Positions 46,167-57,843 are shown, counted from the stretch's first letter. The stretch: 64,000 nucleotides of DNA from Cellulomonadaceae bacterium (GCA_031256435.1 JAIRQO010000043.1:50303-114302), one strand, 5' to 3'. Program-made: numbers and translations. The notes: a model not told the origin generated them from the letters alone.

Positions 46167-47671
46167 CCCGGCTGCAAACATCCCGTCATTCTGCGGCTGC
46201 CGAAGGCGGCTCTCAGAATCTCTCTCTTGCGAGGTGCCCCATCTCAGCCTCTGACCCGTCACGCATCTCCCTCCGTGCAGCACTGACCCGCGCCACGTCC
46301 ACCCTCGCTTCCGCCGGCGTTCCGTCACCCCGCGTGGACGCGGAGATCCTCCTGGCCCACGCGCTGGAGGTGGATCGCAGTGAGATCCAGCGGCTCATCA
46401 TCGTCGGGGGGAATATGCACGACGACGATGCGGCGTCCTACAACCAGGCGATTGCCAGGCGAGCCTCGCGCGAACCGCTGCAACACATCACCGGCAAGGC
46501 GCCGTTCAGGAGGATCGAACTCGCCGTGGGACCCGGCGTGTTCATCCCCCGCCCAGAAACAGAAATAGTGTGCCAAGAAGCCATTGACGCAGCGCGAGTC
46601 GCCCTGAGTCTTGCCACCCCGGCCCCTCCAACAACCCCGCACGCACCTGCACCTCCAATAACCCCGGCCCCCACCATCCTGGGTCCGGATCAGTCACGCT
46701 TTTCTCGTCCTGGGTCCGGAATACTTACCCAATCAGCGCCATTAGGTAAGAAATCCGGACCCAGAATGTTGAGTGGCACCTCATCCGGACCCAGGGTTTT
46801 CAGTGGCACCCCATCCGGACCCAGGATGCTGGGTGGGGTAGGGGACGTCACGGTGGTGGACCTGTGTACTGGCTCGGGCGCCATCGCGCTGGCCATTGCC
46901 GATGAGATCCCGCAAGCCCGGGTGTTTGCTGTGGAACGGGACGCCGAGGCGTTCGCGTGGGCGGCGCGCAATGTCCAGGCACTGGCCCAGTCCGCCGGAG
47001 TGTCCCCGTCACAACCCGGGGTCTGTCCAGACTCCGGGGCCCAGTCCGCCGACCAGTCCCATCCAGCCATTCCTGCAGAAAACGGGGACGACCCCCATCC
47101 CGCCGATCGGGCAATGACGTCACCACTCCCCGCCGGCCCACCGCCCCGCGTCACCTTGATCCGCGGTGACGCCCGCACTGCCCTGCCTGAACTCAACGGC
47201 ACCGTGGACGTGGTGGTGAGCAATCCGCCCTATGTCCCGTCCGAGGCGATTCCTCGGGACCCGGAAGTAGCGGAGTATGACCCGCCGCAGGCGCTGTACG
47301 GGCTGGGAGCCGAGGGCCTAGAGATTCCCCGGGGCATTGCCAAAGCCGCCGCGCGGCTGCTCAAGCCCGGTGGCGTGTTCATCATGGAGCACGGCGACGA
47401 GCAGGGCGAAGCGGTCCGCCGCCTGGTGGCGCACGTGTCTGAGCCGTTGTCGGAGCCGGAGTCTGAGCCGTTGTCAAGGCCGGTGCCAGAGCCGTTGACG
47501 TCCACCCACCCCACACAAGCCTCCCCAAGTCAACCCACCAAGGGGCAACCCGCCCCGCACGCATCGTCGCAAATCCAGCACCCACCCACACCAGCCTTCA
47601 CTCACATCCACACAATTCACGACCTCACTGGCCGTGATCGTATGGTTCACGCGCGGCGCATGGAACACTAG
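46163..47671 (+). CDS. prmC: Release-factor glutamine methyltransferase PrmC with three insertions
   Basis: PrmC methylates the GGQ glutamine of release factors. Core parts are present: N-terminal helical domain ([29 protein letters not shown]), [10 protein letters not shown], the SAM motif [18 protein letters not shown] and the catalytic [12 protein letters not shown]. The protein is 502 residues against about 280-290 typically. Extra segments are an N-terminal leader encoded by a family A repeat, a roughly 55-residue insertion before the SAM motif encoded by family B repeats, a Pro/Ser/Asp-rich insertion of about 45 residues after it, and a Pro/Ser-rich stretch near the C-terminus. The GTG start overlaps prfA. 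Confidence 0.93.
   Translation: MTRLQTSRHSAAAEGGSQNLSLARCPISASDPSRISLRAALTRATSTLASAGVPSPRVDAEILLAHALEVDRSEIQRLIIVGGNMHDDDAASYNQAIARRASREPLQHITGKAPFRRIELAVGPGVFIPRPETEIVCQEAIDAARVALSLATPAPPTTPHAPAPPITPAPTILGPDQSRFSRPGSGILTQSAPLGKKSGPRMLSGTSSGPRVFSGTPSGPRMLGGVGDVTVVDLCTGSGAIALAIADEIPQARVFAVERDAEAFAWAARNVQALAQSAGVSPSQPGVCPDSGAQSADQSHPAIPAENGDDPHPADRAMTSPLPAGPPPRVTLIRGDARTALPELNGTVDVVVSNPPYVPSEAIPRDPEVAEYDPPQALYGLGAEGLEIPRGIAKAAARLLKPGGVFIMEHGDEQGEAVRRLVAHVSEPLSEPESEPLSRPVPEPLTSTHPTQASPSQPTKGQPAPHASSQIQHPPTPAFTHIHTIHDLTGRDRMVHARRMEH
46184..46222 (+). repeat. Family A palindromic repeat in the prmC 5' end
   Basis: CCGTCATTCTGCGG ... CTCAGAATCTC has the family A layout and lies 20 bases after the prmC start. 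In the prmC frame it encodes [15 protein letters not shown], similar to the HSAQSEAESQNL peptide encoded by copies in the terminal gene. Confidence 0.8.
46674..46826 (+). repeat. Family B repeat cluster inside prmC
   Basis: A hairpin of about 55 bases (46710-46764) has arms CTGGGTCCGGAATACTTACC and GGTAAGAAATCCGGACCCAG. A CTGGGTCCGG copy precedes it, and two AGTGGCACCNCATCCGGACC units (46772 and 46802) follow. The hairpin and the GCACCTCATCCGGACC units match the intergenic cluster at 5931-6076. No stop codon occurs in the prmC frame. Confidence 0.85.
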
Positions 47672-47675
47672 CGGG

Positions 47676-48827
47676 GTGCGGGTATACCTCCTGCTTCTCC
47701 TAGTAGCCGCTGCGGTCACCTTTGTGATGACGCCATCGGCTCGTTGGGTTGCCCGGAAAACCCACGCCGTCTCCGCCGTGCGCGCCCGCGATGTCCACAC
47801 CGTTCCCACGCCACGCTTGGGCGGCCTAGCCATCCTGGCCGGGATTGTGGTGGCCGTGCTCATTGGGTCCCGCATTCCCTTCCTGGAACGTGTTTTTGCT
47901 GGTCCTGAGGTGTGGGGAATCACCGGGGCCGCCATTGTTGTTGCGCTGATCGGCTGGGCGGATGACATTTGGGACCTGGATTGGATGACCAAACTTGCCG
48001 GGCAAATCCTCGCCGCTGGCTTCATGGCCGTGATGCAGGTGCAACTCACCACCTGGCCCATTCCTGGCCAGTTGACTATTCCCGGCTCGCGCCTGAGCCT
48101 TGCCGTCACGGTCCTCATTGTGGTGGCCACCATGAACGCCGTGAACTTTGTGGATGGCCTGGACGGACTCGCCGCCGGGATCATCGCGATTGGCGGCATG
48201 TCCTTCATTGTGTATACCTACGAGGTGACGCAGCAAACCAGCCCCTCGGACTTCTCCTCACTCGCGCTGACCGTGCTGGCCATCCTGGTGGGTGCCTGCC
48301 TGGGATTCCTGCCGCACAATTTCCACCCCGCGCACATCTTCATGGGCGATTCCGGCTCCATGGTGCTGGGCCTCGTGCTCGCCGGAGCCACCATCTCCAT
48401 GACCGGCCACGTGAACCCGGAGATTGCGTCCGGCGCGCAAGGGATTCCCGTTTTTGCGCCGCTCCTGCTTCCCATTGCCGTGGTCATGCTGCCGTTTATT
48501 GACATGACCATGGCGGTGATTCGTCGTCTATCTCACGGGAAATCTCCCTTCAGCCCGGACAAAATGCACATGCATCACCGCATGCTCCGGCTCGGACACT
48601 CGCACCGCCGAGCCGTCATCATCATGTACGTGTGGACGGCGGTGTTTGCCTTTGCTGCCACCTCGCTGGTGTGGTGGAGCGTGCGAACCGCGCTGATTGT
48701 CTTCGGCGTGGCCGTGCTGGTGGCGGCGGCGTTGACGCTCGGGCCGCTGCGGCATCGCGGCAGAATTCTCGACGACGATGTAGCCACGGGCCAAGCGTCC
48801 CCGCGAAAGAAGGTGTCCGCCTCATGA
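47676..48827 (+). CDS. wecA: WecA/TagO-family undecaprenyl-phosphate GlcNAc-1-phosphate transferase
   Basis: This 383-residue membrane enzyme moves a sugar phosphate from a UDP-sugar to a polyprenyl phosphate, starting a wall polymer or glycan linker. About 11 spans are present. The signature acidic motifs are IGWADDIWDLDW, NFVDGLDGLAAG and FMGDSGSMVLG, with the histidine-rich loop DKMHMHHRMLRLGHSHRR typical of WecA. The GTG at 47676 is chosen because the preceding gene stops at 47671. The wecA-AtpI-atp arrangement is conserved in actinobacteria. Confidence 0.93.
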   Translation: MRVYLLLLLVAAAVTFVMTPSARWVARKTHAVSAVRARDVHTVPTPRLGGLAILAGIVVAVLIGSRIPFLERVFAGPEVWGITGAAIVVALIGWADDIWDLDWMTKLAGQILAAGFMAVMQVQLTTWPIPGQLTIPGSRLSLAVTVLIVVATMNAVNFVDGLDGLAAGIIAIGGMSFIVYTYEVTQQTSPSDFSSLALTVLAILVGACLGFLPHNFHPAHIFMGDSGSMVLGLVLAGATISMTGHVNPEIASGAQGIPVFAPLLLPIAVVMLPFIDMTMAVIRRLSHGKSPFSPDKMHMHHRMLRLGHSHRRAVIIMYVWTAVFAFAATSLVWWSVRTALIVFGVAVLVAAALTLGPLRHRGRILDDDVATGQASPRKKVSAS

Positions 48828-49360
48828 GTGTGTTACAGACGTTCGACGAACGTGCCGTGGCGGGGCCGGGCGGCGGCGCAGCAGCCACTAGCGTGAACGG
48901 TGGTGCGGACGCCAGTGCCGTGGACGCCGGGGCAGCAGGCCGCGCACAGCGCCAAGCAGCGATTGAACGCGCTGTGTATCGCCGGGCCCTGGTCCTGACT
49001 GGCGGCCTCCTGGCTGTTCTCACTGTGCTGGGCGTGGGGATTGGTGCGATGACGGCCGGGACAACGGGCGTGTGGGGAGCAGTGATGGGCGTGGCCTTGG
49101 CAGCACTGTTCTGCGCGCCGACCATCTGGTCCATGAAGCGTTCCGTGGGAACCTCGCCCACCACCATGGCCGCGCTGGTCATGGGCGTATGGCTGGGGAA
49201 ACTGGTGGTTTTGATTGCCGCGTTGGCGCTGCTGCGCGGGCACACCTTCTATCACCCCGTGGTGCTCTTTGTGGTCCTGGCCCTGGGCGCCATCGGCTCC
49301 GCCGCCCTGGACGCCTTTGCCGTCACCAGTTCCAAAATGACCTACGTAGACGCCGCCTAG
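48824..49360 (+). CDS. AtpI-like membrane protein preceding the atp operon
   Basis: The 178-residue protein has a hydrophilic N-terminal 50 residues followed by four membrane spans (from LVLTGGLLAVLTVLGVGIGAM onward). Position between wecA and atpB matches the poorly conserved AtpI / hypothetical protein thought to aid assembly of the c-ring. Sequence similarity to classical AtpI is weak, so the call rests mostly on topology and context. The ATG overlaps the wecA stop (ATGA). Confidence 0.7.
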   Translation: MSVLQTFDERAVAGPGGGAAATSVNGGADASAVDAGAAGRAQRQAAIERAVYRRALVLTGGLLAVLTVLGVGIGAMTAGTTGVWGAVMGVALAALFCAPTIWSMKRSVGTSPTTMAALVMGVWLGKLVVLIAALALLRGHTFYHPVVLFVVLALGAIGSAALDAFAVTSSKMTYVDAA

Positions 49361-49396
49361 GAAGAATCGCCTCAGGCAGTACTGCCCCGAGTGGAA

Positions 49397-49426
49397 TTGC
49401 AGGGATTGTACATGAATGTACAATCC
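49397..49426 (+). promoter_or_regulatory. Toxin-antitoxin promoter with overlapping perfect palindrome
   Basis: TTGCAG (49397) and TACAAT (49419) are spaced by 16 bases. A perfect palindrome, GGATTGTACAT-GA-ATGTACAATCC (49403-49426), covers the spacer and the -10 box. Binding of the antitoxin or toxin-antitoxin complex here would block RNA polymerase, the standard autoregulation of such operons. The antitoxin ATG is 18 bases after the -10 box. Confidence 0.8.
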
Positions 49427-49441
49427 AGTACACTCCATGCC

Positions 49442-49810
49442 ATGAGCACACCCGGACCCGTGACCACGCGCACCATCAGTGAGGCACGCGCAACACTGCC
49501 TGCCCTCGTTGATCTCGTTCACGCCGGGGGTGAGGTGACCATCACTCGGCATGACGTACCCATCGCCGTGTTGGTGTCTCCAGATGCTCTGCAGTACCGC
49601 CGTCACTCCCGACGATGGGACGCGGCTGATCGGATAGAGCGAATGATTGACGGTCGATGGGATGCACCGCACCCGGGGAAGGATGGCCGCGCGGTGGTCA
49701 TGAACGCGGGGACACCACACGATGGTCACGGACCCGATGTTCACCAGGACCGCGAGAGCAGGGAAGCCTATTTGGAAAGTCTGTGGGTGCGGGAAGCAGT
49801 TCCAGCGTGA
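49442..49810 (+). CDS. Phd/YefM-type antitoxin
   Basis: The 122-residue protein begins MSTPGPVTTRTISEARATLPALVDLVHAGG and continues EVTITRHDVPIAVLVSPDALQ, the N-terminal Phd/YefM DNA-binding fold. The C-terminal tail is probably the disordered toxin-neutralising segment and is longer than usual. The frame is open to 49391, but the ATG at 49442 lies just after the promoter. The stop overlaps the toxin GTG by four bases. It lies between the AtpI-like gene and atpB. Confidence 0.85.
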   Translation: MSTPGPVTTRTISEARATLPALVDLVHAGGEVTITRHDVPIAVLVSPDALQYRRHSRRWDAADRIERMIDGRWDAPHPGKDGRAVVMNAGTPHDGHGPDVHQDRESREAYLESLWVREAVPA

Positions 49811-50343
49811 TCGCTTTTGATGCCGATGTGCTGATCTACGCAGCCCAGCGTTCGCATCCGCACGGGGATCGCATCGCAGCCTTATTCGTCGAAAGCCCTC
49901 CGAGGGTTGAAGGCCCTGAGACGTTCGAAAACACTGCGGGGCCTGATACGTCCACACACCATCAGGCAACGGCAGCCCGCGCTAACCGCAGGGGTACAGG
50001 GTTCAACGAGGAGGAGGCCGGTGCCTCCTCCATGGCAGGATGCGGTTCGGTTATGCTGCTGCCGGAGATTCTGAGCCACCCGCTTCGGAACGGTCGCGAA
50101 GCGGAACTCCTGACGTTGACGGGTTATCTGGGGCGCTTGGCGCTGGTACCCCTGGACCGATCTCTCGCCGCAAAGTCCGTGGAGGTGGCGGCCGAGTACG
50201 GCCTGCGGGCCGCCGATGCCGTTCACCTCGCCACAGCCCTCTTTGCCGGTGCCCGGTTCTTTTTAACTAACAACCGCAAGGATTTCTCCCCAAGCATTCC
50301 AGACATCCGCGTCATCTATCCTGAGGATTTGCCGCCAGCGTGA
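49807..50343 (+). CDS. PIN-domain (VapC-like) toxin with internal insertion
   Basis: PIN toxins are Mg-dependent ribonucleases. The 178-residue protein starts VIAFDADVLIYAAQRSHPHGDR with the first catalytic aspartate. It has the later acidic sites in LLPEILSHPL and GLRAADAVHLATAL, and ends near FLTNNRKDF. The typical length is about 130. A roughly 45-residue low-complexity insertion (about residues 30-75) follows the first helix and is encoded by hairpins such as GGAGGAGGC-CGGT-GCCTCCTCC (50010-50031). The fold core is intact, so activity is possible but not assured. Confidence 0.85.
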   Translation: MIAFDADVLIYAAQRSHPHGDRIAALFVESPPRVEGPETFENTAGPDTSTHHQATAARANRRGTGFNEEEAGASSMAGCGSVMLLPEILSHPLRNGREAELLTLTGYLGRLALVPLDRSLAAKSVEVAAEYGLRAADAVHLATALFAGARFFLTNNRKDFSPSIPDIRVIYPEDLPPA

Positions 50344-50456
50344 TGTGCCCGCCAGCGCCTGAGAAGCCCCACCAGAATGTGGAGAGTCCGTAACGCTGGC
50401 TGACATTTTTCGGTTCAGCGAGTCACCAAGCCGCCGGTGTGCCTAGGCTAGTTGAG

Positions 50457-51281
50457 ATGCTTGGACTGACTCTTCTGCGCGTAGCGCCCCTCGCCCTCAG
50501 TGGCGATGAGGGTGGCTTCCAGCCGCCGTCAATTCAGGACTTTTTCCCGCCCGCCATCGCGTTTGAAGGCACCTTTTTCCAGATTGACCGGATCTGGATT
50601 GTGCGGATCATCACCACCATTGTGCTGTGCACCATCTTCATCCTGGCGGCCAAGCGCGCCAAACTCGTTCCGGGCCGATTCCAAGCCGGGATTGAGTACC
50701 TTCTGGAGTTTGTCCGCGTGCAGATTGCTGATGAAATCCTGGGAATCCGGGCCAAGCGCTTTGTCCCCATGCTCTCGGTGATTTTCTTCTCCATCCTGTT
50801 CTTCAATATCACCTCCATTGTTCCGGGCCTGAACATTGCCGGGACCAGCCGCATTGGCCTCCCCCTCCTCCTGGCACTGTGGGTGATGGCGCGCTACTGG
50901 TATGAGGGCATCAAGAAGCAGAAACTGGGTGGCTACCTCAAGTCCAGCCTGTTCCCGCCGTCCGTCAAGGACATGCCGTTCCTGTATCTCATTGTCACCC
51001 CCATTGAGGCACTCCAGGTGTTTGTGATTCGTCCGGCCTCGCTGGCTATCCGTCTCACCGCCAACATGATTGCCGGTCACATCATGCTGGTGCTGTGCTT
51101 CTCCGCCACGGAGTTCTTCCTCCTCCACGCCGCCGGTCCGCTCAAGGGCTTCTCCGCCGTGACTCTGGCCGGGGGAGTGTTTGTGACCCTCTTTGAACTC
51201 CTGGTGGGATTCCTCCAGGCCTACATTTTTGCCCTCCTTGCCGCCGCCTATATCAACATGTCTTTGGAAGAGGAGCACTAG
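50457..51281 (+). CDS. atpB: ATP synthase subunit a
   Basis: Subunit a forms the proton half-channels of the membrane Fo motor. The 274-residue protein has five or six spans and the essential arginine in SLAIRLTANMIAGH. The GTG at 50439 lies in frame, but the ATG at 50457 gives a more typical N-terminus. It leads the complete atpBEFHAGDC operon. The toxin-antitoxin pair lies immediately upstream, so the atp promoter must be within it or in the 113-base gap. Confidence 0.96.
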   Translation: MLGLTLLRVAPLALSGDEGGFQPPSIQDFFPPAIAFEGTFFQIDRIWIVRIITTIVLCTIFILAAKRAKLVPGRFQAGIEYLLEFVRVQIADEILGIRAKRFVPMLSVIFFSILFFNITSIVPGLNIAGTSRIGLPLLLALWVMARYWYEGIKKQKLGGYLKSSLFPPSVKDMPFLYLIVTPIEALQVFVIRPASLAIRLTANMIAGHIMLVLCFSATEFFLLHAAGPLKGFSAVTLAGGVFVTLFELLVGFLQAYIFALLAAAYINMSLEEEH

Positions 51282-52119
<838 letters not shown>

Positions 52120-52120
<1 letters not shown>

Positions 52121-52977
52121 TGCAGGGTTCGTCACGGGCAGCGTTGGAGGCCGCTTCAGCGCGCCTCGATGCGTTGCTGACGGACGCCGCATCCTCCGCC
52201 CCCTCGGCCACGTCCACACTCTCGGCCACAACAGCGTCCACAGCCGAAACCGCAGGCCAGCACTTCTGGGCCCTCACCGATGCCTTGGATGCCACCCCGG
52301 CACTGCGGCGTTCGCTGACGGACCCGTCCCTGCCCACGGAGGTCAAGCAGGCGCTCGCGGCCCAGATTTCCGCCCACGCCGAGCAGACCGTCACCACGGT
52401 GTTCACCGAGATGGCGGGCGCACGCTGGTCAGCCGATGCTGATCTCCCGGATGCCACTGAGCACCTGGGGATTGAAGCACTCCTGGACGGCGCAGACGCT
52501 CGCGGCGCTCTGCCGGATGTGGAAGCCGAAGTATTTGGGATTGTCCGTGCGTTGCAAGGTCAAGGCGCAGCCAGGGACGCCCTGAGTGACGCCAAGGCCA
52601 ACCCGGAGGCGCGCGCCGCGCTCATCAGCACCCTGCTGGACGGCAAAGCGGACCCGGCAACGGAGGCCCTGGCCACCCGAGTAGCACGCACTCCGCGTGG
52701 CCAACGGTTCATTCCGGCTCTCCTGGCGATTGCCGGCACCATTGCCGATCGTCGCAAAGTGCTCACCGCCCAAGTGATCTCCGCGATAGACCTCACGGAC
52801 GCGCAAAAGGCACGCCTCGAATCCCTGTTCACCCAGCACTACGGCCAACCCGTGCAGGCGTACGTCACCGTGGATCCCACGGTGGTAGGCGGTTTGCGGG
52901 TGCAGGTTGGCTCGGATGTTATTGACACCACTGTTCTTACCCGTATTGCCGATGCGCGCCGCGCGATGGCCGCATAA
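52120..52977 (+). CDS. atpH: ATP synthase subunit delta
   Basis: The 285-residue protein links F1 to the b-stalk. It is longer than the roughly 180-residue delta of many bacteria but fits the actinobacterial type of about 270-290. An extra Ala/Ser/Thr-rich stretch (about 20-50) lies near the N-terminus. The conserved C-terminal region is TAQVISAIDLTDAQKARLESLF ... GLRVQVGSDVIDTTV. The ATG at 52120 overlaps the atpF stop. Confidence 0.94.
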
Positions 52978-52995
52978 CCCAAGGAGTCCCCCGCG

Positions 52996-54636
52996 ATGAC
53001 TGATTTGACCATCAAGCCGGAAGAGATCAAGGCTGCGCTGGATACCTTTGTCAAGAACTACGAGCCCCCGAGCGCCACCACGGAAGAGGTGGGCCACGTC
53101 ACCAGCACGGCGGACGGCATTGCTCACGTAGAGGGCCTGCCCGGCGCCATGGCTAACGAGTTGCTCAAGTTTGAGGACGGCACTTTGGGCTTGGCGCTCA
53201 ACTTGGACGTGCGGGAAATCGGCGTGGTGGTCCTGGGTGACTTCTCCGGCATTGAAGAAGGCCAGGAAGTCCGGCGCACGGGCGAGGTGCTCTCCGTTCC
53301 CGTGGGTGACGGCTACTTGGGCCGCGTGGTGGACCCGCTCGGCAACCCGATTGACGGCCTGGGTGAAATCACGGACATCGCGGGACGCCGCGCTCTGGAA
53401 CTCCAGGCTCCGGACGTCATGCACCGCAAGTCCGTTCACGAACCGCTGCAAACCGGTATCAAGGCCATTGACTCCATGATCCCCATTGGTCGTGGCCAGC
53501 GTCAGCTCATCATTGGGGACCGCCAGACCGGTAAAACGGCCATTGCCATTGACACCATCATCAACCAAAAAGAGAACTGGGCCTCGGGCGATCCCTCCAA
53601 GCAAGTCCGCTGCATCTACGTGGCCATTGGGCAAAAGGGTTCCACCATCGCGTCCGTACGCGGCGCTTTGGAAGATGCCGGCGCGCTGGAGTACACGTCC
53701 ATTGTGGCCTCTCCCGCATCTGACCCGGCCGGCTTCAAGTACCTGGCCCCGTACACCGGCAGCGCCATCGGCCAGCACTGGATGTATGACGGCAAGCACG
53801 TTCTGATTGTGTTCGACGATTTATCTAAGCAGGCCGAAGCCTACCGAGCCGTGTCCTTGCTCCTGCGCCGCCCGCCGGGCCGGGAAGCGTACCCCGGTGA
53901 CGTGTTCTACCTGCACAGCCGGTTGTTGGAACGCTGCGCCAAGTTGTCTGATGACTTGGGTGCCGGTTCCATGACGGGTCTGCCCATGATTGAAACCAAG
54001 GCCAATGACGTATCGGCGTACATTCCCACCAACGTCATTTCCATTACGGACGGCCAGATCTTCTTGCAGTCTGACTTGTTCAATGCGGACCAGCGCCCTG
54101 CGGTGGATGTGGGTATTTCCGTGTCCCGTGTGGGTGGTGCCGCGCAGATCAAGGCCATGAAGCAGGTGGCGGGAACGCTGAAGATCACCCTGGCTCAGTA
54201 CCGCTCGCTGGAGGCGTTCGCCATGTTCGCCTCGGACCTGGACGCCGCGTCTCGTGGCCAGTTGGCACGCGGTGCCGCGCTCATGGAACTGCTGAAGCAA
54301 CCGCAGTTCACTCCGTATCCGGTAGAAGAGCAAGTGGTCTCCCTGTGGGCGGGCACCAAGGGCAAGTTGGATGACGTGCCACTGGATGACATCAAGCGCT
54401 TTGAGAGCGAGTTGCTGGATCACGTTCGGCATTCCACGGACATCCTGGACACCATCAAATCGTCGGGCGCATTGAGTGATGACCTTGAGGATAAGATTGC
54501 TGACACCATTGACGAGTTCCGCAAGGGCTTCATGAAGGGTGACGGCACGCCGCTCATCACCACGCTGTCCGAGGAGGACCAAGTCACCATCCAACAGGAG
54601 CGGATTGTGGCGGGCAAGCCGGGGGCAAAGGCGTAG
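52996..54636 (+). CDS. atpA: ATP synthase subunit alpha
   Basis: The 546-residue non-catalytic nucleotide-binding subunit of F1 has Walker [16 protein letters not shown], the Walker B region [17 protein letters not shown] and the signature [23 protein letters not shown] precedes the ATG. The short C-terminal extension after the usual end (KPGAKA) resembles that of other actinobacteria. Confidence 0.98.
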   Translation: MTDLTIKPEEIKAALDTFVKNYEPPSATTEEVGHVTSTADGIAHVEGLPGAMANELLKFEDGTLGLALNLDVREIGVVVLGDFSGIEEGQEVRRTGEVLSVPVGDGYLGRVVDPLGNPIDGLGEITDIAGRRALELQAPDVMHRKSVHEPLQTGIKAIDSMIPIGRGQRQLIIGDRQTGKTAIAIDTIINQKENWASGDPSKQVRCIYVAIGQKGSTIASVRGALEDAGALEYTSIVASPASDPAGFKYLAPYTGSAIGQHWMYDGKHVLIVFDDLSKQAEAYRAVSLLLRRPPGREAYPGDVFYLHSRLLERCAKLSDDLGAGSMTGLPMIETKANDVSAYIPTNVISITDGQIFLQSDLFNADQRPAVDVGISVSRVGGAAQIKAMKQVAGTLKITLAQYRSLEAFAMFASDLDAASRGQLARGAALMELLKQPQFTPYPVEEQVVSLWAGTKGKLDDVPLDDIKRFESELLDHVRHSTDILDTIKSSGALSDDLEDKIADTIDEFRKGFMKGDGTPLITTLSEEDQVTIQQERIVAGKPGAKA

Positions 54637-54640
54637 CATC

Positions 54641-55537
54641 ATGGCAGGCGGAAAGCAGAGAATCTACAAGCAGCGCGTAGCGTCCACTACGTCACTGCAG
54701 AAGGTTTTCCGTGCCCAGGAACTGATTGCGGCGTCCCGTATTGGCACGGCGCGCACGCAAATGTATGCCACCGAGCCCTTCTCCAAGGCCATCAAAGCGG
54801 CGGTGGCGGCGGTGGCCATGCACGGACACGTGAAGCACCCGCTCACCACACCTCGCACGGACACCAATCGCGTGGCAGTGCTGGTGGCGGCGGCAGACCG
54901 AGGGATGGCTGGCTCCTACTCGGCCAATATCATCAGGGACGCCAACACCTTGGTGGAGCAACTCACTGAGGAAGGCCATGACGTGCAGTTGTACGTGGCA
55001 GGCCGCCGTGCAGTGACGTACTACCAATACCGCGGACGCGCGCTGGCTGGCCAGTGGATTTATGGCTCTGACAGTCCCACCCTGGATGTGGCCAACGAGA
55101 TTGCTGACACACTGCTGGCCGCGTTTGAGGCCCCGGCTGATCAAGGCGGCGTGGCGGAAATCCACGTGGTGTGGACCGAGTTTGTCAATATGGTGAGCCA
55201 AACTCCCCGGGTGCGCCGGATTCTCCCGCTGGAGATTGTGGACGCTGTATCCGCCACAGAATCCGTGGATCCTCTCTATGACTTTGAGCCAAGTGCCGAA
55301 GAGGTGCTGGATGCGTTGCTTCCGCGCTACATTCGCTCGCGCCTGTACTACTTCCTGAGGGAAGCGGCCGCCTCCGAGTTGGCTTCACGGCAGCGTTCCA
55401 TGCGGACGGCCACGGATAACGCTGAAGATTTGATTCGTAAGTACACTCGGTTGGCCAACCAGGCTCGCCAGGGTGATATCACGCAAGAACTGACCGAGAT
55501 TGTCTCCGGTGCAGATGCCTTGGCATCTGGCCACTAA
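54641..55537 (+). CDS. atpG: ATP synthase subunit gamma
   Basis: The 298-residue central rotor shaft starts MAGGKQRIYKQRVASTTSLQKV and has the conserved C-terminal helix ASRQRSMRTATDNAEDLIRKY. The central VLVAAADRGMAGSYSANI is the usual core. The ATG lies four bases after the atpA stop. Confidence 0.97.
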   Translation: MAGGKQRIYKQRVASTTSLQKVFRAQELIAASRIGTARTQMYATEPFSKAIKAAVAAVAMHGHVKHPLTTPRTDTNRVAVLVAAADRGMAGSYSANIIRDANTLVEQLTEEGHDVQLYVAGRRAVTYYQYRGRALAGQWIYGSDSPTLDVANEIADTLLAAFEAPADQGGVAEIHVVWTEFVNMVSQTPRVRRILPLEIVDAVSATESVDPLYDFEPSAEEVLDALLPRYIRSRLYYFLREAAASELASRQRSMRTATDNAEDLIRKYTRLANQARQGDITQELTEIVSGADALASGH

Positions 55538-57126
<1,589 letters not shown>

Positions 57127-57127
<1 letters not shown>

Positions 57128-57390
57128 TGGCGGAACTCTCGGTTGACTTGGTGTCCACGGATCGCAAAGTGTGGTCCGGTTCGGCGCGCTCCATTTCTGC
57201 GCCCTCGGTGGAGGGTCAGATTGGCGTGATGGCTGGTCATACGCCGATTCTTGCGGTGATGGCGCCGGGTACGGTGACCATCACGGATCCGAGTGGCAGG
57301 CCGTTTGAGGCGCGCGTCACCGGTGGGTTTGTGTCCGTGGATGACAACCTTGTCACCATCGTCGCAGACGAGATAGAAAACATCGGCTGA
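57127..57390 (+). CDS. atpC: ATP synthase subunit epsilon, short form
   Basis: The 87-residue protein contains the N-terminal beta-sandwich (ELSVDLVSTDRKVWSGSARSISAPSVEGQIGVMAGHTP) that binds gamma and the c-ring. It stops before the C-terminal two-helix domain that inhibits ATP hydrolysis in longer epsilon subunits. The start overlaps the atpD stop. Short epsilon subunits occur in other actinobacteria, so this is probably natural rather than truncated. Confidence 0.95.
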
Positions 57391-57395
57391 CCCCC

Positions 57396-57827
57396 ATGCC
57401 GTCTCCGAACGCCTCCACCTGGGTGATTGTGGTGTTCGGCGCCCTGGCGGTGGCGGTGTTGGTGGTGGGGTTGGTGCGGCGCCGCCGATTAGCCAACCGT
57501 GTGGGATCCTTTGTGTGCCAGTACACCGAGGAGAGCGCGGGCGCAGCTGCGGCCCGAGCGCGAGCCGTGGCCGGAGTGGCCCAGTACAACGAAGGCCGGA
57601 TTGATTGGTATCGCGCGTGGACCATGTATCCCCGGCCTGAGCGAACGTGGTATCGCGAACGGCTGGACGTGGTGGAACGGTACCCCATAGGGACCGGGCG
57701 TGACTACGTGGTCCGTTGCCAGCACTTTGACGAGCACTTCACCCTGACCATGGGGGCTGACGCCTACGCTGGCCTGGCCTCCTGGCTCGAAGCCGCGCCA
57801 CCGGGGGCCATTGACCGCGTGGTGTGA
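57396..57827 (+). CDS. DUF2550 membrane-anchored protein
   Basis: The 143-residue protein has one N-terminal span (about 8-27, [19 protein letters not shown]), a basic RRRR stop-transfer stretch and a compact cytoplasmic domain. That domain matches DUF2550, which regularly follows atpC in actinobacteria. The ATG lies five bases after the atpC stop, so it is probably part of the atp transcript. Function is unknown. Confidence 0.88.
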   Translation: MPSPNASTWVIVVFGALAVAVLVVGLVRRRRLANRVGSFVCQYTEESAGAAAARARAVAGVAQYNEGRIDWYRAWTMYPRPERTWYRERLDVVERYPIGTGRDYVVRCQHFDEHFTLTMGADAYAGLASWLEAAPPGAIDRVV

Positions 57828-57843
57828 GGTACCGTTCCGCCTC

